DNA of 64,000 nt. Origin: Osedax fenrisi (taxonomy: Eukaryota > Annelida > Polychaeta > Sabellida > Siboglinidae). The notes beneath the pieces are model-generated. The model did no database searches. It was not told where the DNA came from and saw only the letters and a list, made by a program, of their open reading frames with translations. The stretch is from positions 90,969,705 to 91,033,704 of the forward strand of contig OZ025242.1 in NCBI GenBank assembly GCA_964019155.1. Direction: 5' to 3'. Position numbers and translations under genes: made by a program. Each line of letters begins with the position of its first letter. The first letter of the stretch is position 1. Below are positions 12,901-24,945 of the stretch, piece after piece.

Positions 12901-14132
12901 TAGTATTAACTATAAGGAATTTATCGCAGATAATTCTAGTATTATATTAAAATCGATCAGAAAAAAACGGATATAAATAATGTAAATTTAAAAATCGACA
13001 TCTTTACAAAACTTCTAAAGCTAGCACCCTTAAGATATATATAAAAATTTGATATATTAATAGTAAGTGTTCCGTAAAAATATTATTTAGAGATATCAAA
13101 AGTAGATCGATTCAGTCATTATTATTTACATGTAAACTTTCAATACTGTGAAAATGTCGCAATATATTATAATAACTGATATATGGGATCAAATGAACTT
13201 TACGATCAACCGATCAAATTAATGTCCGTCGATGGTAAAGTTAATTTGATTGTATTGTAGTTTAGCATATAAGATTAACATTACGATCTGCGGACATATA
13301 TACATATAATACAATACAATACTATCATGTGAAGTTAATGATCGACGGATATCGATTTCCATAATATAGCATATCAAATTAACTTTACGATCGACGGATA
13401 TCGATGTCCGTCAAATTTTTCCACTGATTGTAAATTTCTATTGATCAGATATGAATTATATTTTAAAATTACGACATTTTCACGGTATTGAGAGTCTACA
13501 TGTAAATAACAATTACTGAATCGATCTACTTTTGATAACTCAAAATAATATTTTTACGGAACACAGTAATAACAAATTTTTATATATATCTTAATTTAAG
13601 ATTATATTATTCTGATAATTAGATTAATTACCTTAATAGATTACCTAATTAGATAAATTATTAATAATATATGTGTATCCATCTAGTGGTTTATATGATA
13701 ACTAATACAATTCCATAGCTTAGATACTATATAAGTTAGATAGGGAGTGAACCATGTTTGCTTCACAAAAACTTTGAATATATATCAGCACATATAATAA
13801 ATTATGATTTGTTGGCATATATTTAATAGATATTATTATAAGTATTATAATATGGCGGGCAACCTATTGCATGTTGGTGTAGGTGTGTTGAATTATTCCA
13901 GTTACCATTACAAACAAATAGAATGTAAATATATATATAATTTATCATAAGTATATGATTATTGAAATACGTATGCCCATTTCACAGATTTAATTTATAT
14001 TATATAATATATATATATATATATATATATTAAATTATGGTGTAATAGATTAAAATTGACTAACTTGCTTTGGTTTTGGTTAGGGAATCTTACATCAAAT
14101 CCAACAGTTTTTCCTTGGTATCCTTCAGACAT
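6928..14132 (-). CDS. COX6B: Cytochrome c oxidase subunit 6B, two exons split by a 7-kb intron
   Basis: Exon 1 is 14132-14065 and exon 2 is 7096-6928. They join (donor GTTAGT, acceptor ATAG) to 237 nt, giving 78 residues; human COX6B1 has 86. COX6B is a nuclear-encoded intermembrane-space subunit of respiratory complex IV that bridges the two monomers. Family hallmarks are all present: FDVRFPNQNQSKNCWQNYVD across the junction, the twin motif C25-X9-C35 and C46-X10-C57 that forms two disulfides after Mia40 import, and the ending WDEQREVGSFAGKI. There is no cleavable presequence, as expected. The intron (14064-7097) is about 30 times the coding length and carries a 2-kb tandem duplication and a long-TIR element. 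Both exons are too short to stand out as open frames, so the gene is easily missed. Confidence 0.94.
8398..10396. repeat. 2.0-kb tandem duplication, unit 1
   Basis: First of two head-to-tail copies with a period of 1,999 bp inside the COX6B intron. It contains an AT-rich part and a more complex segment (about 9540-10110) with a 63-codon open frame (9562-9753) duplicated exactly in unit 2. I see no family motif in it. The segment near 10070 (AGGGAGTG...GCTTCGCAAAATCTTTG) has a degraded relative near 13742. Confidence 0.93.
10397..12395. repeat. 2.0-kb tandem duplication, unit 2
   Basis: Second copy. The only difference I noticed from unit 1 is C at 10364 versus A at 12363. Either a very recent duplication or a duplicated haplotype left by assembly. 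Confidence 0.93.
13031..13593. mobile_element. MITE-like element with long terminal inverted repeats
   Basis: The left arm starts TAAGATATATATAAAAATTT and the right arm ends with its exact complement; matching arms continue with substitutions for about 130 bp (TGTTCCGTAAAAATATTATT, TAGATCGATTCAGT, TTTACATGTAAA, TGAAAATGTCG). The interior holds further nested inverted copies of a motif around AACTTTACGATCGACGGAT. There is no open frame, so it is non-autonomous. It lies in the COX6B intron. A TA or TTAA target duplication is possible, but the flanks are too AT-rich to tell. Confidence 0.75.
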
Positions 14133-14937
14133 ATTTCACTAAAATTTAATATATATATAATTAATTAAATACATTTATTTTATTAATATAAATATATAAT
14201 ATAGTTTGCTGGGATTATATGCGATTATTAATAATACTTATATACATTTTTATAATTTGTTAACATGACCTTGCACCTTGTTATGTGAATAAGTAATTAA
14301 TTTTTATATGTAAGAATATCTAGTTTAAAAAATACTTAATAAATTAATATTATGAATTATATAATCGATATATATATGTATAAATTTGACATTTATAGGT
14401 ATTAAAACCTTGTAAAGTTAAACAGCGACAAAAGAAATAATTAGAAATGAAAACAACAATAGTTTGCTCAATAGGTGGATAACAAATAAAATATTAAAAA
14501 TATAAACAATATTAAAACTAGGAACCTATAATATAGCAATACCTCCTATAACCACCAGAGGTTATAGGACTCATATAATAGGAGGTCTTGAATATAGCAA
14601 CTATTTTTCATTTATATAATATATAATATATCCATGGTATCTTTTTTCTCCCGAAAATAAAGGCGGCGAGATATATCATTTTATAGAGTCGACATTAATT
14701 AAAAAAAAAATAAAAGATCCAATATAAGTATCCTTAGATTGCATAAATTGTATAATCACTGTTTACGTGTATTTATATAGTTTAAAAGTATATGTAGATT
14801 CATTATTTATTGCTTATCAAATTGATACATTTTTAGTTTATTATAACATCTATAACTGATATTCTCTCGTGGATCTCCCTTGGGAATTTTCTTTTGGTAG
14901 TAGGATCTACCAACCTTCATTTAAGGTTACACAGAAA
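14133..14937. other. COX6B upstream region with a palindromic repeat
   Basis: Should contain the COX6B promoter, but I see no clear core element. Positions 14541-14590 carry one copy of a dispersed palindrome (ACCTCCTATAACC ... GGTTATAGG ... GGAGGT) described in the findings. Confidence 0.5.
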
Positions 14938-15250
14938 ACAGTAATAGCCTCATAATATACTTTTAAAATTAATAGCAGCATAATAATAGCATACTATACT
15001 TTTAATGGCAACATAATAACAGAATAATAGCATGACAATTTAATAGCAGCATAATAGCAATACCTCATATAACCTCTATAACCGAGGTTATAGGAGGTCT
15101 TGATAATATACAATTTAATGGCAACACAATAACAGCATAATAGCACAATGTAAATATGTGAGGCTATTAGATATGCTATTATGTTATTATTATCAATACA
15201 TCCTATAACCGAGATTATAGGATGTCTTGTTATTATGAGGCTATTACTGT
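14938..15250. mobile_element. Foldback element with 20-bp perfect inverted ends
   Basis: ACAGTAATAGCCTCATAATA at 14938-14957 is exactly complementary to TATTATGAGGCTATTACTGT at 15231-15250. The interior is made of short AATAGCAGCATAATAGCA-type repeats and two copies of the dispersed palindrome (15057-15102 and 15194-15229). It is non-coding. Target duplications are not obvious. Confidence 0.7.
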
Positions 15251-15787
15251 CTGATGGGTAGATACTAAATTACATTTAGATAGTTTGATGCTGTGTTTAC
15301 ATCCATACAGATCAGAAAAGTATACTTTATATCGCAAACTACATAACCATCAATTATATATTGGACGTTACAATGCCTTCAATCTCTGACTATCGAACAT
15401 AATTGTCCGGCTGGCATCGAGTATAACAGGTGCATGTTAAAGTTAATAGGTATTCCTCAAGTCATCTCGCCATATAGCACATCGTACTGAATACACTGCC
15501 GAAAGTGCCCGTTATAACGGCCAGTATTGATCCTATATTGAAGAGTATATATCGTATCCGAAAAATCTACATGCACGACGAGTTCCCACTGTACCGAAGA
15601 ATCTGACCTATATGTGACTTCACTGTACCAAAGAGTTGACTTCATTGCTTACTATATTATTATATATATAACGTTACGCCAGCTAATAGATTAGCTGGCA
15701 TGTATATCTATTATATAATTGTCCTGTTACCATTGCAAATAACCTGATTCTAGCTCTGATGTACCTCGTATAACTCATTATATCACC
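15251..15787. other. Unassigned, higher-complexity stretch
   Basis: Base composition is less AT-biased than the surroundings. A minus-strand open frame (15645-15457, 62 codons) has an exon-like look but matches no family I know and has no assigned neighbours. Left uncalled. Confidence 0.3.
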
Positions 15788-15879
15788 ATGTATGCCTCTT
15801 CCCAGCATCAATTATATCCAAGTCACGGACTCATATCAATGGTCCCCCATTGTATCCACTTGCGATTTTGTTTTCCCAT

Positions 15880-16597
15880 AATTTCACATTTATATGTCCT
15901 TCTTGCCTCCTTGATAAATGCAAAATTCTTGTCAATGGAGAAGGTCCAACACCAATTATTTATATGTACGATAAACAGATTGAAAATGTGGAACATTTTA
16001 AATACCTCGGAGCAATGCTTACGAATTCCGGCAACTCAAAAATTGAAATTCGTATAATATTAGCTACGGCAGTTTCAGCACTAGTAAAATTGGAAAAGAT
16101 CTGGCGTAGCGGAGAAATCGAATTCAAACTTAAATTTAGATTATACAACTCATTAGTCAACATTACTTTATGGCTGTGAAACATGGACTCTGCTAGAAGA
16201 ATCAAAGAAGAAGATCAGAGGTTTTGAGTCAAAAGCTCACAGGCGTCTCTTGAATATAAGCTATAAAGAAAGAAAGACGAATATATTGGTCAATAATTTA
16301 ATAAATGAGAAAGTCGGCTCGTATGTACTTCTTCTTGATATAATCATGCGAAGGAAAATGACAACATTAGGACATATAACTCGACACGATTCAATGTCCA
16401 AAACAATTCTTCAAGGCTATGTCGAAGGTAATAGAAAAAGAGGAAGACCAAAGAAAAATTGGTTAAATGATATTTTTGAATACTCTAATCTCCCTCTTCA
16501 GCAACTTTTAGTTATTGCAAAAGATCGTTATAAATGGAAAAAGTTAATAAAAACATGTTCATGTTCTCCCCCTAAGATGCCTACGTCACGGGACTAA
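15880..16597 (+). pseudogene. Non-LTR retrotransposon fragment (RT C-terminal part), frameshifted
   Basis: Translation shows the end of a reverse transcriptase and the tail that follows it in many animal non-LTR elements: FKYLGAMLTNSGNSKIEIR, then IWRSGEIEFKLKFRLYNSLV. After a frameshift near 16170 it continues CETWTLLEES, MTTLGHITRHDSMSKTILQG and GNRKRGRPKKNWLND, ending in a short TSRD tail at 16597. The family signatures are the YLG motif of the thumb, the CETWT motif and the basic GRPKKxW tail. The endonuclease and RT catalytic core are absent, so it is a 5'-truncated dead copy. Confidence 0.8.
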
Positions 16598-16939
16598 GTA
16601 ACTAAGTAATTATAATTACTTAGTTAACTTGCCTTCTAAACACAAATACAGGTACTACAATCTCCTCTTATCCATGAATACTGCAGTTATCCCTACTCAT
16701 ATACTTCTCACTAATCCCACCATCCGACCGCCTATACCTGCCTAATTGCTTATACCTACAATTATGGAGATTAATAGTTTCCGACATCCTTCATAAACGC
16801 TAATCTCTCATCATCTTTCCCTTGTTTACATTATCATAAATCTTAAGCATCTGCTATTATTTCCTCCTCTTCTCATACCCCTATTCAATCTCCTCTCGTC
16901 CCCCATATACCTCATACTTCTACCACACCATATATTCCT

Positions 16940-19065
16940 CCCATACCTCGTAAACTTTAACTTAATAATATTCTTCGTAACTTTTCACTTGTTATTGAAC
17001 ATTTAAAGCCATCTGATATAAATACTGATTTCATTTCATCAATTCTTACTAATATGTTACTGCCTACAATTTCTATAGTCACATTTAAAAACCACATCGC
17101 AATTATCCAGTTTTCTAATAAATCATTCCGTAAAATATTTTTCAGCATATTTTGTTCTATTAAATCAAATCCCCGATTCTCCCACTTATATTTACGAAAC
17201 TAGAGTTTCGTATATCGGATCCCGGGATCCTATAGGCCTATATTACAAAACCCGTTTTTTAGGTAAAATTCTTTATTATGCATATATATTGAAACTATAG
17301 GGGTTATAACCCCTATAAATACTAAACCTATATTTAATACACATACTAAATCATTTGAAATATGCCTTATATATTATTATATTGACTGGTATATTCCCCC
17401 TATTACCATACTTTCAACTCTCTTTATCAACTATCTTCCTACCTTACATTTATATATTCCGTTCCCTCATTTAGTAATCTTTCCCTTATTACTAATTCCT
17501 TAATACTACCTCAAATCCACATATTATGTTCACTAATTTAAAAAAATTCATTATAGGTACCTACCTATCACAACATGTACAATTTATTTTGTAAAGAATT
17601 TCCACACTCATATAAATGGTAATATTATTGATATTGTATTGATCTCGTTTTCTCCAGTTATCTCCATTCTGAAATTATGGTGAATAATATTTCTAGACTT
17701 GATCTACTTTCAGATCACTTCTTCATCTCATTCAAAACTAACTTTACTGTCACTCATAATCAGAAAACACGTAATACATACAAACCCATTACTTTTCCAG
17801 ACTGGCTAATAAATTGTTAATTACCCAAACCACATTACTACCATCTATCACCTACATTTCTCCATTACAATTAGGCTATCTCTTCTCCAAAACATTTTCT
17901 AATAAGATTGACTCCATCATAATAAAGATCAAGAACCATAACCCTACTGCCAAATATCCTGCAATCATAGTTACCCAACCTATATATGCTTTCTTAAGTA
18001 TTTTTTTCCGCCACATATATCACTCATATCTAAACTCCTACATGCGTCCACTTCGATATTTCCCTCCGATACTGTTTCATTATCTATTTTTAAACGTTAC
18101 TCCGATTATGTAGGTGTAATTTCCTATGTCCAACCATCTGTAACATCATCTCATATTCACTAAATTCCGGCACTGTCCCTTCTATTTTTAAACAAGCAAT
18201 AATCACTCCGATTCTTAAAAAATCGTCACTCGATCCTGAATCACTTCTCAATTATCGACCAATTTTTCAGCTACCTTTGGTGAGTCAAATTTTGGAAAGA
18301 GTTGTCTCTCGTCAACTAATCTCCTATTTTACCGTCAATAATACCCATCTTCCTCAGAAAAGTGGTTTTCGCCGATAATACTCCACAGAAACAGCATTAC
18401 TAAACGTAATTGATGTAATCACATCTACCCTTAATACTAATAATTTCTGTGAACTAATCATGCTGGAAATATGTAGTGTTTTCGATACGATTGATAACGA
18501 ATTATACAGTTCCGTTTACACATGCTTGTAGTTAGATACCTTACCCTCTCATGGTTTATTTTATTTCTATTTGAATTAGCAGTGTAAAAATATTTAATTC
18601 TTTTTCTTCCCCTTCTCCTATGAAATATGGTATTTCCCAGCGATCAGTACTTGATCCTTCATTTTTCTCTATTTCATTACCATCCATAATATCGAAATAT
18701 CGAAATATCTATTATCATATATATGCAGATGACATACAACTATATATGTTTCTTCCCACTAATTCATCACCAGGTCTCAATAACAAACTCTCCAATTGTG
18801 CTAATGACATTAAAGAATGGCTTATTTATAATAATCTTATCCTTAATGCATCCAAAACTACATTGTTGAATATTTCTCCATATCCTACTTACTTCCCTCA
18901 TTTTCTTATTGATAACATTGCAATCTCTCCTTCTCCTACTAATCCAAATTAGGTGTACTTTTTGATATTATTATTTCCTTCATTCCTCATATTACTGCCC
19001 TCACTAAATCTGCAAATTATCATCTTGTTATAATTAGAAAAATACGAAAATAAATTACGTTCTAT
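16940..19065 (+). pseudogene. Decayed L2/CR1-like non-LTR retrotransposon (EN-RT)
   Basis: Degraded coding traces run in one direction with many stops and frameshifts. The end of an APE-type endonuclease is readable at 17600-17810 (GNIIDIVL, LDLLSDHFFISF, like the family's SDH motif). RT blocks follow: LLNYRPIF and QKSGFRR at 18240-18375, ISQRSVLDPSFFSI (degraded PQGSVLGPLLF) near 18630, then HIYADDIQLYMF with the YADD catalytic motif near 18720, and LNASKTTLLNIS. This order matches CR1/L2 or Jockey-type elements. The element contains the palindrome cluster at 17193-17317. Clade assignment is tentative. Confidence 0.7.
17193..17317. repeat. Cluster of perfect palindromes
   Basis: Four in about 125 bp: a hairpin TACGAAACT-AG-AGTTTCGTA (17193-17212), the 14-bp palindrome GGATCCCGGGATCC (17217-17230), the directly abutting 12-bp TATAGGCCTATA (17231-17242), and a 22-bp palindrome centred on AGGGGTTATAACCCCT (17296-17317). 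Confidence 0.85.
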
Positions 19066-19119
19066 CAAAGGATTACATAAGAGCTCTACCAGCGCAAAAG
19101 TGGAGATATTGGTGATTGG

Positions 19120-19815
19120 TTCGATACAAGTGTTGGTGTAAGGCAATGGTATTTTTTATCTCCCACTCTGTTTAATATATTTCTTGAACGAATAATTACT
19201 GATGGTATGGATGGTCTGGATGGCACTATAAGTAGGAGGAGGCAGATCAATAACAAAAATTAGATTCGCAGACGATATTGATGTTATTGCTAGTAGCGAT
19301 GAGGAACTGCGACAACTAGTGGAGAAACTAGAGAAGACATCAATTGATTATGGAATGTAAATTAATGTTGGTAAAACCAAAATAATGATAAACAATCCAG
19401 TCGGAGTGATTAGCAGTATTAAAGTGAACAAACAATATATAGAGGATGTCCAGAACTTCAGAAGGTTCGAGACCTGAAATAATACGCAGAATTGCACAAG
19501 CAACAGCTATATTAACGAAATTAAAAATAATATGGAACTTTCTGCTGTTAAGAGAAAATTAAAATGGTATGTTCATGTAACACGTTCAACAGGCCTTCAA
19601 CAATAAAAAATACAGGGTACAGTAAGAGGTGGTCGCAAACGTGGTGGCCAGTGTAAACGGTTGGAGCATAACGTAGCAGAATTGATCAACTGAAGTGTTT
19701 CCTAATCCTTAAGGTTGACAGGCGACAGTAGCAGAAGGCGAGAAGTTGTTTCAAAATACATAATGGCGCCCTCTTCGACCACCCGAGGTCATGGGATAGG
19801 TAAGGTAAATCAATA
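19120..19815 (+). pseudogene. Second non-LTR RT fragment, different subfamily
   Basis: Reads LSPTLFNIFLERIITDGMDG, then NIRFADDIDVIASSDEELRQ with an FADD catalytic motif, LEKTSIDYGM, and KTKIMINNPV. After frameshifts a C-terminal tail follows: LKWYVHVTRSTGLQQ, GTVRGGRKRGGQCKRLEHNV, and a terminal segment like REVVSKYIMAPSSTTRGHG. The tail layout resembles the fragment at 15880, but sequence differs enough for a separate subfamily. Interior deletion and stops make it inactive. Confidence 0.75.
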
Positions 19816-20253
19816 ACAAGTAAGGTCATATGTGTACACCTAAATTATAATCCTACACAATCTTACACATAATCCACAGAATTACAATCAATAACCTATT
19901 TATCATAGATATGTATACAACCTATATTATTGATACATATATTTACATATATTGTTTCCAAAATATAATTTTATTAATATTTTAATTTCATCTTAGATCT
20001 GAATTCTATATAATTGATTAGAAAATCTTGAAAATTAAAATCCCAGAAGGGTACATTCTCGGAGATGTAAATGAATAGCGAATATTTGAAAACTAATTGA
20101 AGTATTCGGTTTAAAATGATTAGTATGTCCTATACGAATGTTTTCGTGGATAACGAAAGCGAATAGTTCGACAAATATTGAAACGAATAAGAAATAATCA
20201 ACTTATATTTGTAAATTAATTGGTAAATATATGATTAGGAAGCGTATAGCCAC

Positions 20254-20304
20254 TACCTCCTATAACCTCGAGGTTATAGGAAACCGAGGTTATAGGAGGT
20301 ATTG
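20254..20304. repeat. Dispersed palindrome, copy with a perfect 22-bp core
   Basis: The core at 20259-20280 is a perfect 22-bp palindrome (inner TATAACCTCGAGGTTATA). It is followed by a second half-copy CCGAGGTTATAGGAGGT, so one left arm faces two right arms. Confidence 0.85.
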
Positions 20305-21495
20305 GTAGGTCCTATATCTAGGTCCTATAGCGTTATCTTATGTTATGGCACGGGATATCTCCGACGGTGAGATATTTTCATCCGTTGGTGCTCTGCCTTC
20401 CCAAAAGATATCAATCGTCAATAGTATATCTGACGATTATGTAAATGTGCTACTATTGATATATAAGAATATTCATAAATAAACTAGTTTCACGAATAAT
20501 AATTAATAAAATATTATAGAAGTTCAATTTTTTTTCTTCGAATTATTCGAATACTTATTTAATACTAATAACGAATAATGATATGGATATTTAAAAACTA
20601 ATAATTGCCGAATAGATGAATTTAAAAAAATATAAATGAATTTTTATTTATTAACTATAGTTATATAATAATTTATTAGTATTTATTTATATATTTATAC
20701 ATATTTAATTATATTAAATGGTGTGAAATACTATCTTTATGCAGAGAATATTAAACTTTATATAGACTTTTCTCGTAATTGTTACAAGTAGGCTACCTAT
20801 ACTTACTATAGATAGGGAAAACCTACCTACATGTATTACCTATAGGATAGGTTAAAACGTATATGAATTTACATACAATTATAAAAATGATGATACTATT
20901 TACGAGTAGGGTCAAAAATAGTAAAAATCACTTATTTTAATACATTTAACATCACTAATTGTTTACAATAACTCACTACTATTATATATAATATTATTTA
21001 ATTAGCGAATTAGTTTATTAATACTAATAACATACGAACACAAGCCACGTGTTATACATCGTATACCTACCTCTAATAGCAGTTCACCGTATACTATATT
21101 ATACTATACTATATATATATAGTATCTATATAAATTACCGACATATAACGAATGTGGTTATTATTGGTACCATTAGGTATATATATATATACACCTTTAG
21201 ATCTATAGATCGATGTATACATCTAACATATAGATTATATTATATTATGTATATATATATAGAGATATTATAATTAGGTATACTTATATAGGTTAATAAT
21301 ATATTTAACAACTTATAATCAATTACATTTATAATTTAAAATATATATATTCAATAGATATACATCTATATACCGATTAATAGATTGTACCATGCATGGT
21401 ATCAGTTACCATGGTATCGATGTATCGGTGTATATTTATTTACATAAATTATGTTTACCTAATTACTTTTGTAATAATATAAATATGTAATGAAA

Positions 21496-21571
21496 TATTA
21501 TATCATGTATTATATCATGTATTATATCATGTATTATATCATGTATTATATCATGTATTATATCATGTATA
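21496..21571. repeat. 12-bp tandem repeat (ATTATATCATGT)n
   Basis: About six uninterrupted identical copies. Confidence 0.9.
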
Positions 21572-22835
21572 TTATTATATCCTATATGAATATGCTTTAT
21601 ACTAACTATAAGCAACGCGTTACATTGTTTTAATATCATATTTTTAAATTGTCACGCACTATTGATTTCATGATTTTTCTCAATATAGACATTTATAGAT
21701 ATTTCGTCAATAGATATGGATGCATTATTTATTCAATGTTAGTAACATTATTTGATTTACTATTCTATAGTTATTAATATTTATGTATATATATATAATA
21801 CACAATATTTAACACTCTATTATATAAATTACTACTTATTTGATATATAAAATGATTATAAATAACTAATATTTATTAGATTATTTACTATATGTGGTAT
21901 AGCATACATGGTATCTTATCTACACATTCTAGCTTATTACATAGCTAGTAATTTTGTACAACTGTGAACACTTGTATTAGATACACACCTACTTTATATA
22001 TTGTGTAATAGCCTATATGTGCCTATATGTGCCTATATATATAGCATATACTATAGGCCATATAGTAATACATTACTAATTTAAATAGATTATATTTTGT
22101 ATTCATTGTAGATTTACCTATATTATAATTTATGTATTATTTAAAAAATGATATATTAAATATATTAATTTATATATATATATGTATATATATATAATCG
22201 TACTATATATTATGATTGTATATATTTACAATAAGTAGCATACATTTTCTGAAGGTTACTTCGCAAAATATTTGATAATAGATCTAAATATTAATATAAA
22301 CACATACATTGTATATACATTCATGTTTATATAGGATATATATATAGAGAATAATCATGATATATAATACGATTATATATATTATTATATAGAATAATTC
22401 AATCCTACATGTATACTTTTATATATTAGTGATATTAATATAGTTTATAACATTGTGGTAGGTTTATTCCCCTATAGGGTATAGTGTATTCCTATAGGAA
22501 TTAATATTACAAAAATTATAATTATGTATATATATATATGTAGCATATATAGTAGGTTATGTGTACATAACTATATATAAAACTATAGTTTATATAGGGT
22601 ATTTAAGTAAATCATTTAGCTAAACCACCTATTCCTATTATACAAATCAGGATATTCAATGTTGTATACAAAATATAAGTTTATTATTACTATAGTGTCA
22701 ATAAACTTATGTTATTTATATATTATTATATGCCTATAGATAAAAGATAACATACATTATAAATCAATCAATCAATCAATAGGTTAATTATAGTAGGTTA
22801 TGGTAATCTATATAGGTTAACCTATATAATATATT

Positions 22836-22955
22836 AACATGAGAGCGGCTTCGAAGGGACATTAGAGCCATATATGGTTTTAAGTGAAAACTTCATCTAA
22901 GTTCCTGGATGGGATGAAAGGATTCCACCAAATAACAATAACAATATAGTATATA
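22836..22955 (+). mobile_element. SINE fragment, 5'-truncated
   Basis: The stretch AACATGAGAGCGGCTTCGAA to about 22905 matches the body of the SINE at 61741-61967 with a few changes, but the tRNA-like head is missing. It continues through a unique stretch to an AATAACAATAACAATA tail, typical of a retroposon 3' end. Confidence 0.7.
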
Positions 22956-23050
22956 AACCTATAGGTTTATATACCTATTTTTTTAATTTTACTTTTAATT
23001 TATAATGATGATTGTCAAGGTTGTAATATTCAATAGATCAAGTATACTTA

Positions 23051-23102
<52 letters not shown>

Positions 23103-23189
23103 TAGTAGATATATTAATAATATTAATATAATATAATTATAATATTAATTTGTAGGTATATTATATAATTAATATGATACTAGCCTAAT

Positions 23190-24117
23190 ACTATTTGTAG
23201 TAACGTATTACATATTAAATATAGTTATTTGAAATTTTGTAATTAGGGTAATATTATTGCAATGAAGAATGTGGCTATTTTATATTTTTGATATAATTAT
23301 ATTTACAAGAATAAACAGGGGGGGTTTGTAATTGAATACATGTTCCCAATACCGACCCCTTCTCCTATTACCGACTCCCTAAAATATTCGTGGTATAAAT
23401 AACGGTAGTATTATAATATCCAATCAAAATAATAGATATACATAAATATAATTAATTATAGCATGTACTTAATTTATTTATTATTGAATTTATGTTTTAA
23501 TATTAATATTAAATTAAAATTTAAACTTTATAGTAATTATATTAAAATATTGTATATTATTATTTAATATTTATTTATTAATCAGTATGTATAATCAATT
23601 AGAATAATGAATCCTAAAGCTATATCAATGATACACAAACAACTTACGACATATTTTAAACTAAAACAAGGATCAATTTTGATTGGATATTATAAATCAC
23701 ATGTGGTCGGTATTAGGGTAATTTAGGTGGTCGGTAATAGGACAATCATATGGATTGCTATAAGTAAGGTATATTGGTTAATAGTTATTACAATTATATT
23801 ATGTGTATAATTGTTATAAAAATTTAAATGATTTACAATAGTATGCATATCATTACGTTTCTTTTAATTAATAATGTATTTACAATGATTTAAAAAAAAA
23901 TTTATTATTCAAATATTTAAAAAGTAAACCCAGATTATTACATTTTATCAAATAACAATTATATGATTGAATATTTTGATAATCATAATACTTATTCATA
24001 TTTACCATTACATTACTAATATTGTATGTAAATATAATTATTGATATATCTTATAATTACTGAGATATGAGAGGGGAACGTTATTAGTAGGGGGTCGGTA
24101 ATATGGGACTTTACACT
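23190..24117. mobile_element. TIR element with GTCGGTAAT subterminal motifs, degraded copy
   Basis: Alignable by eye over most of its length to the element at 26927-27853 (for example TTTTGTAATTAGGGTAATATTAT, the block with ATACCGACC/TATTACCGAC, and TCAATGATACACAAACAACTTACG). The right end AGGGGGTCGGTAAT...GGGACTTTAC is recognisable; the left terminus is lost or diverged. Confidence 0.75.
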
Positions 24118-24633
24118 GTGTTGCATATATGCAACGTTAATCCTATCATTTTAAAGATAAATCGAAAATGTTTAAATATTTCATATTATTAATATATTAA
24201 TATTAAACAGGAAACTAAACATAGGTTTACTATTTATATTTTTCCTAATTGATTTTCTGTTTAAAATATGCATTTAGTTCTTTAAAAGGGACGATTTCCC
24301 TTCATGTTATAATAACGAATATGTATTATTATGTAAATTCTAAAATATGTTTAATTGATTTGTTGTTATATCTACATAGGTATATATCTACACACATATA
24401 TGTCTTCATATCTACATATCTACATGTACATCACGTTATTTATTATTGACCTCTTGACATCGAATACGACATTATTAAATATAATGCTATCTTGAGAATG
24501 GGAATTTATTTAAGCCTATGAATAATTAATTAAATAATATAGCATGTCAATTATATTATTAAAACGCGAATATACATATATATAGTCTATTATAATATAG
24601 GTTATTAACTTTATTTATATATATATAATATTA

Positions 24634-24685
<52 letters not shown>

Positions 24686-24794
24686 ATTCTAAATAATATA
24701 TAGGGGTAATTCAGTGGTGGATAACAGTATAACGATCTATTAAGATTATTTATATTATGTCCTACAGATAGTGAAAGGATCGTCTAAGGTCTAT

Positions 24795-24850
<56 letters not shown>

Positions 24851-24908
24851 GATGACCTATATCAGTAGATATAATAGATTAAGTAACGTGTGATAATCTT
24901 ATTACATT

Positions 24909-24945
<37 letters not shown>

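Larger units (their letters stand above)
19816..22835. other. AT-rich intergenic repeats
   Basis: No gene signal. It holds the palindrome at 20254-20304, the TATTATATCATG tandem repeat, many short ATAT runs and local self-complementary stretches. Open frames such as 21049-21273 are low-complexity and unsupported. Confidence 0.5.
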
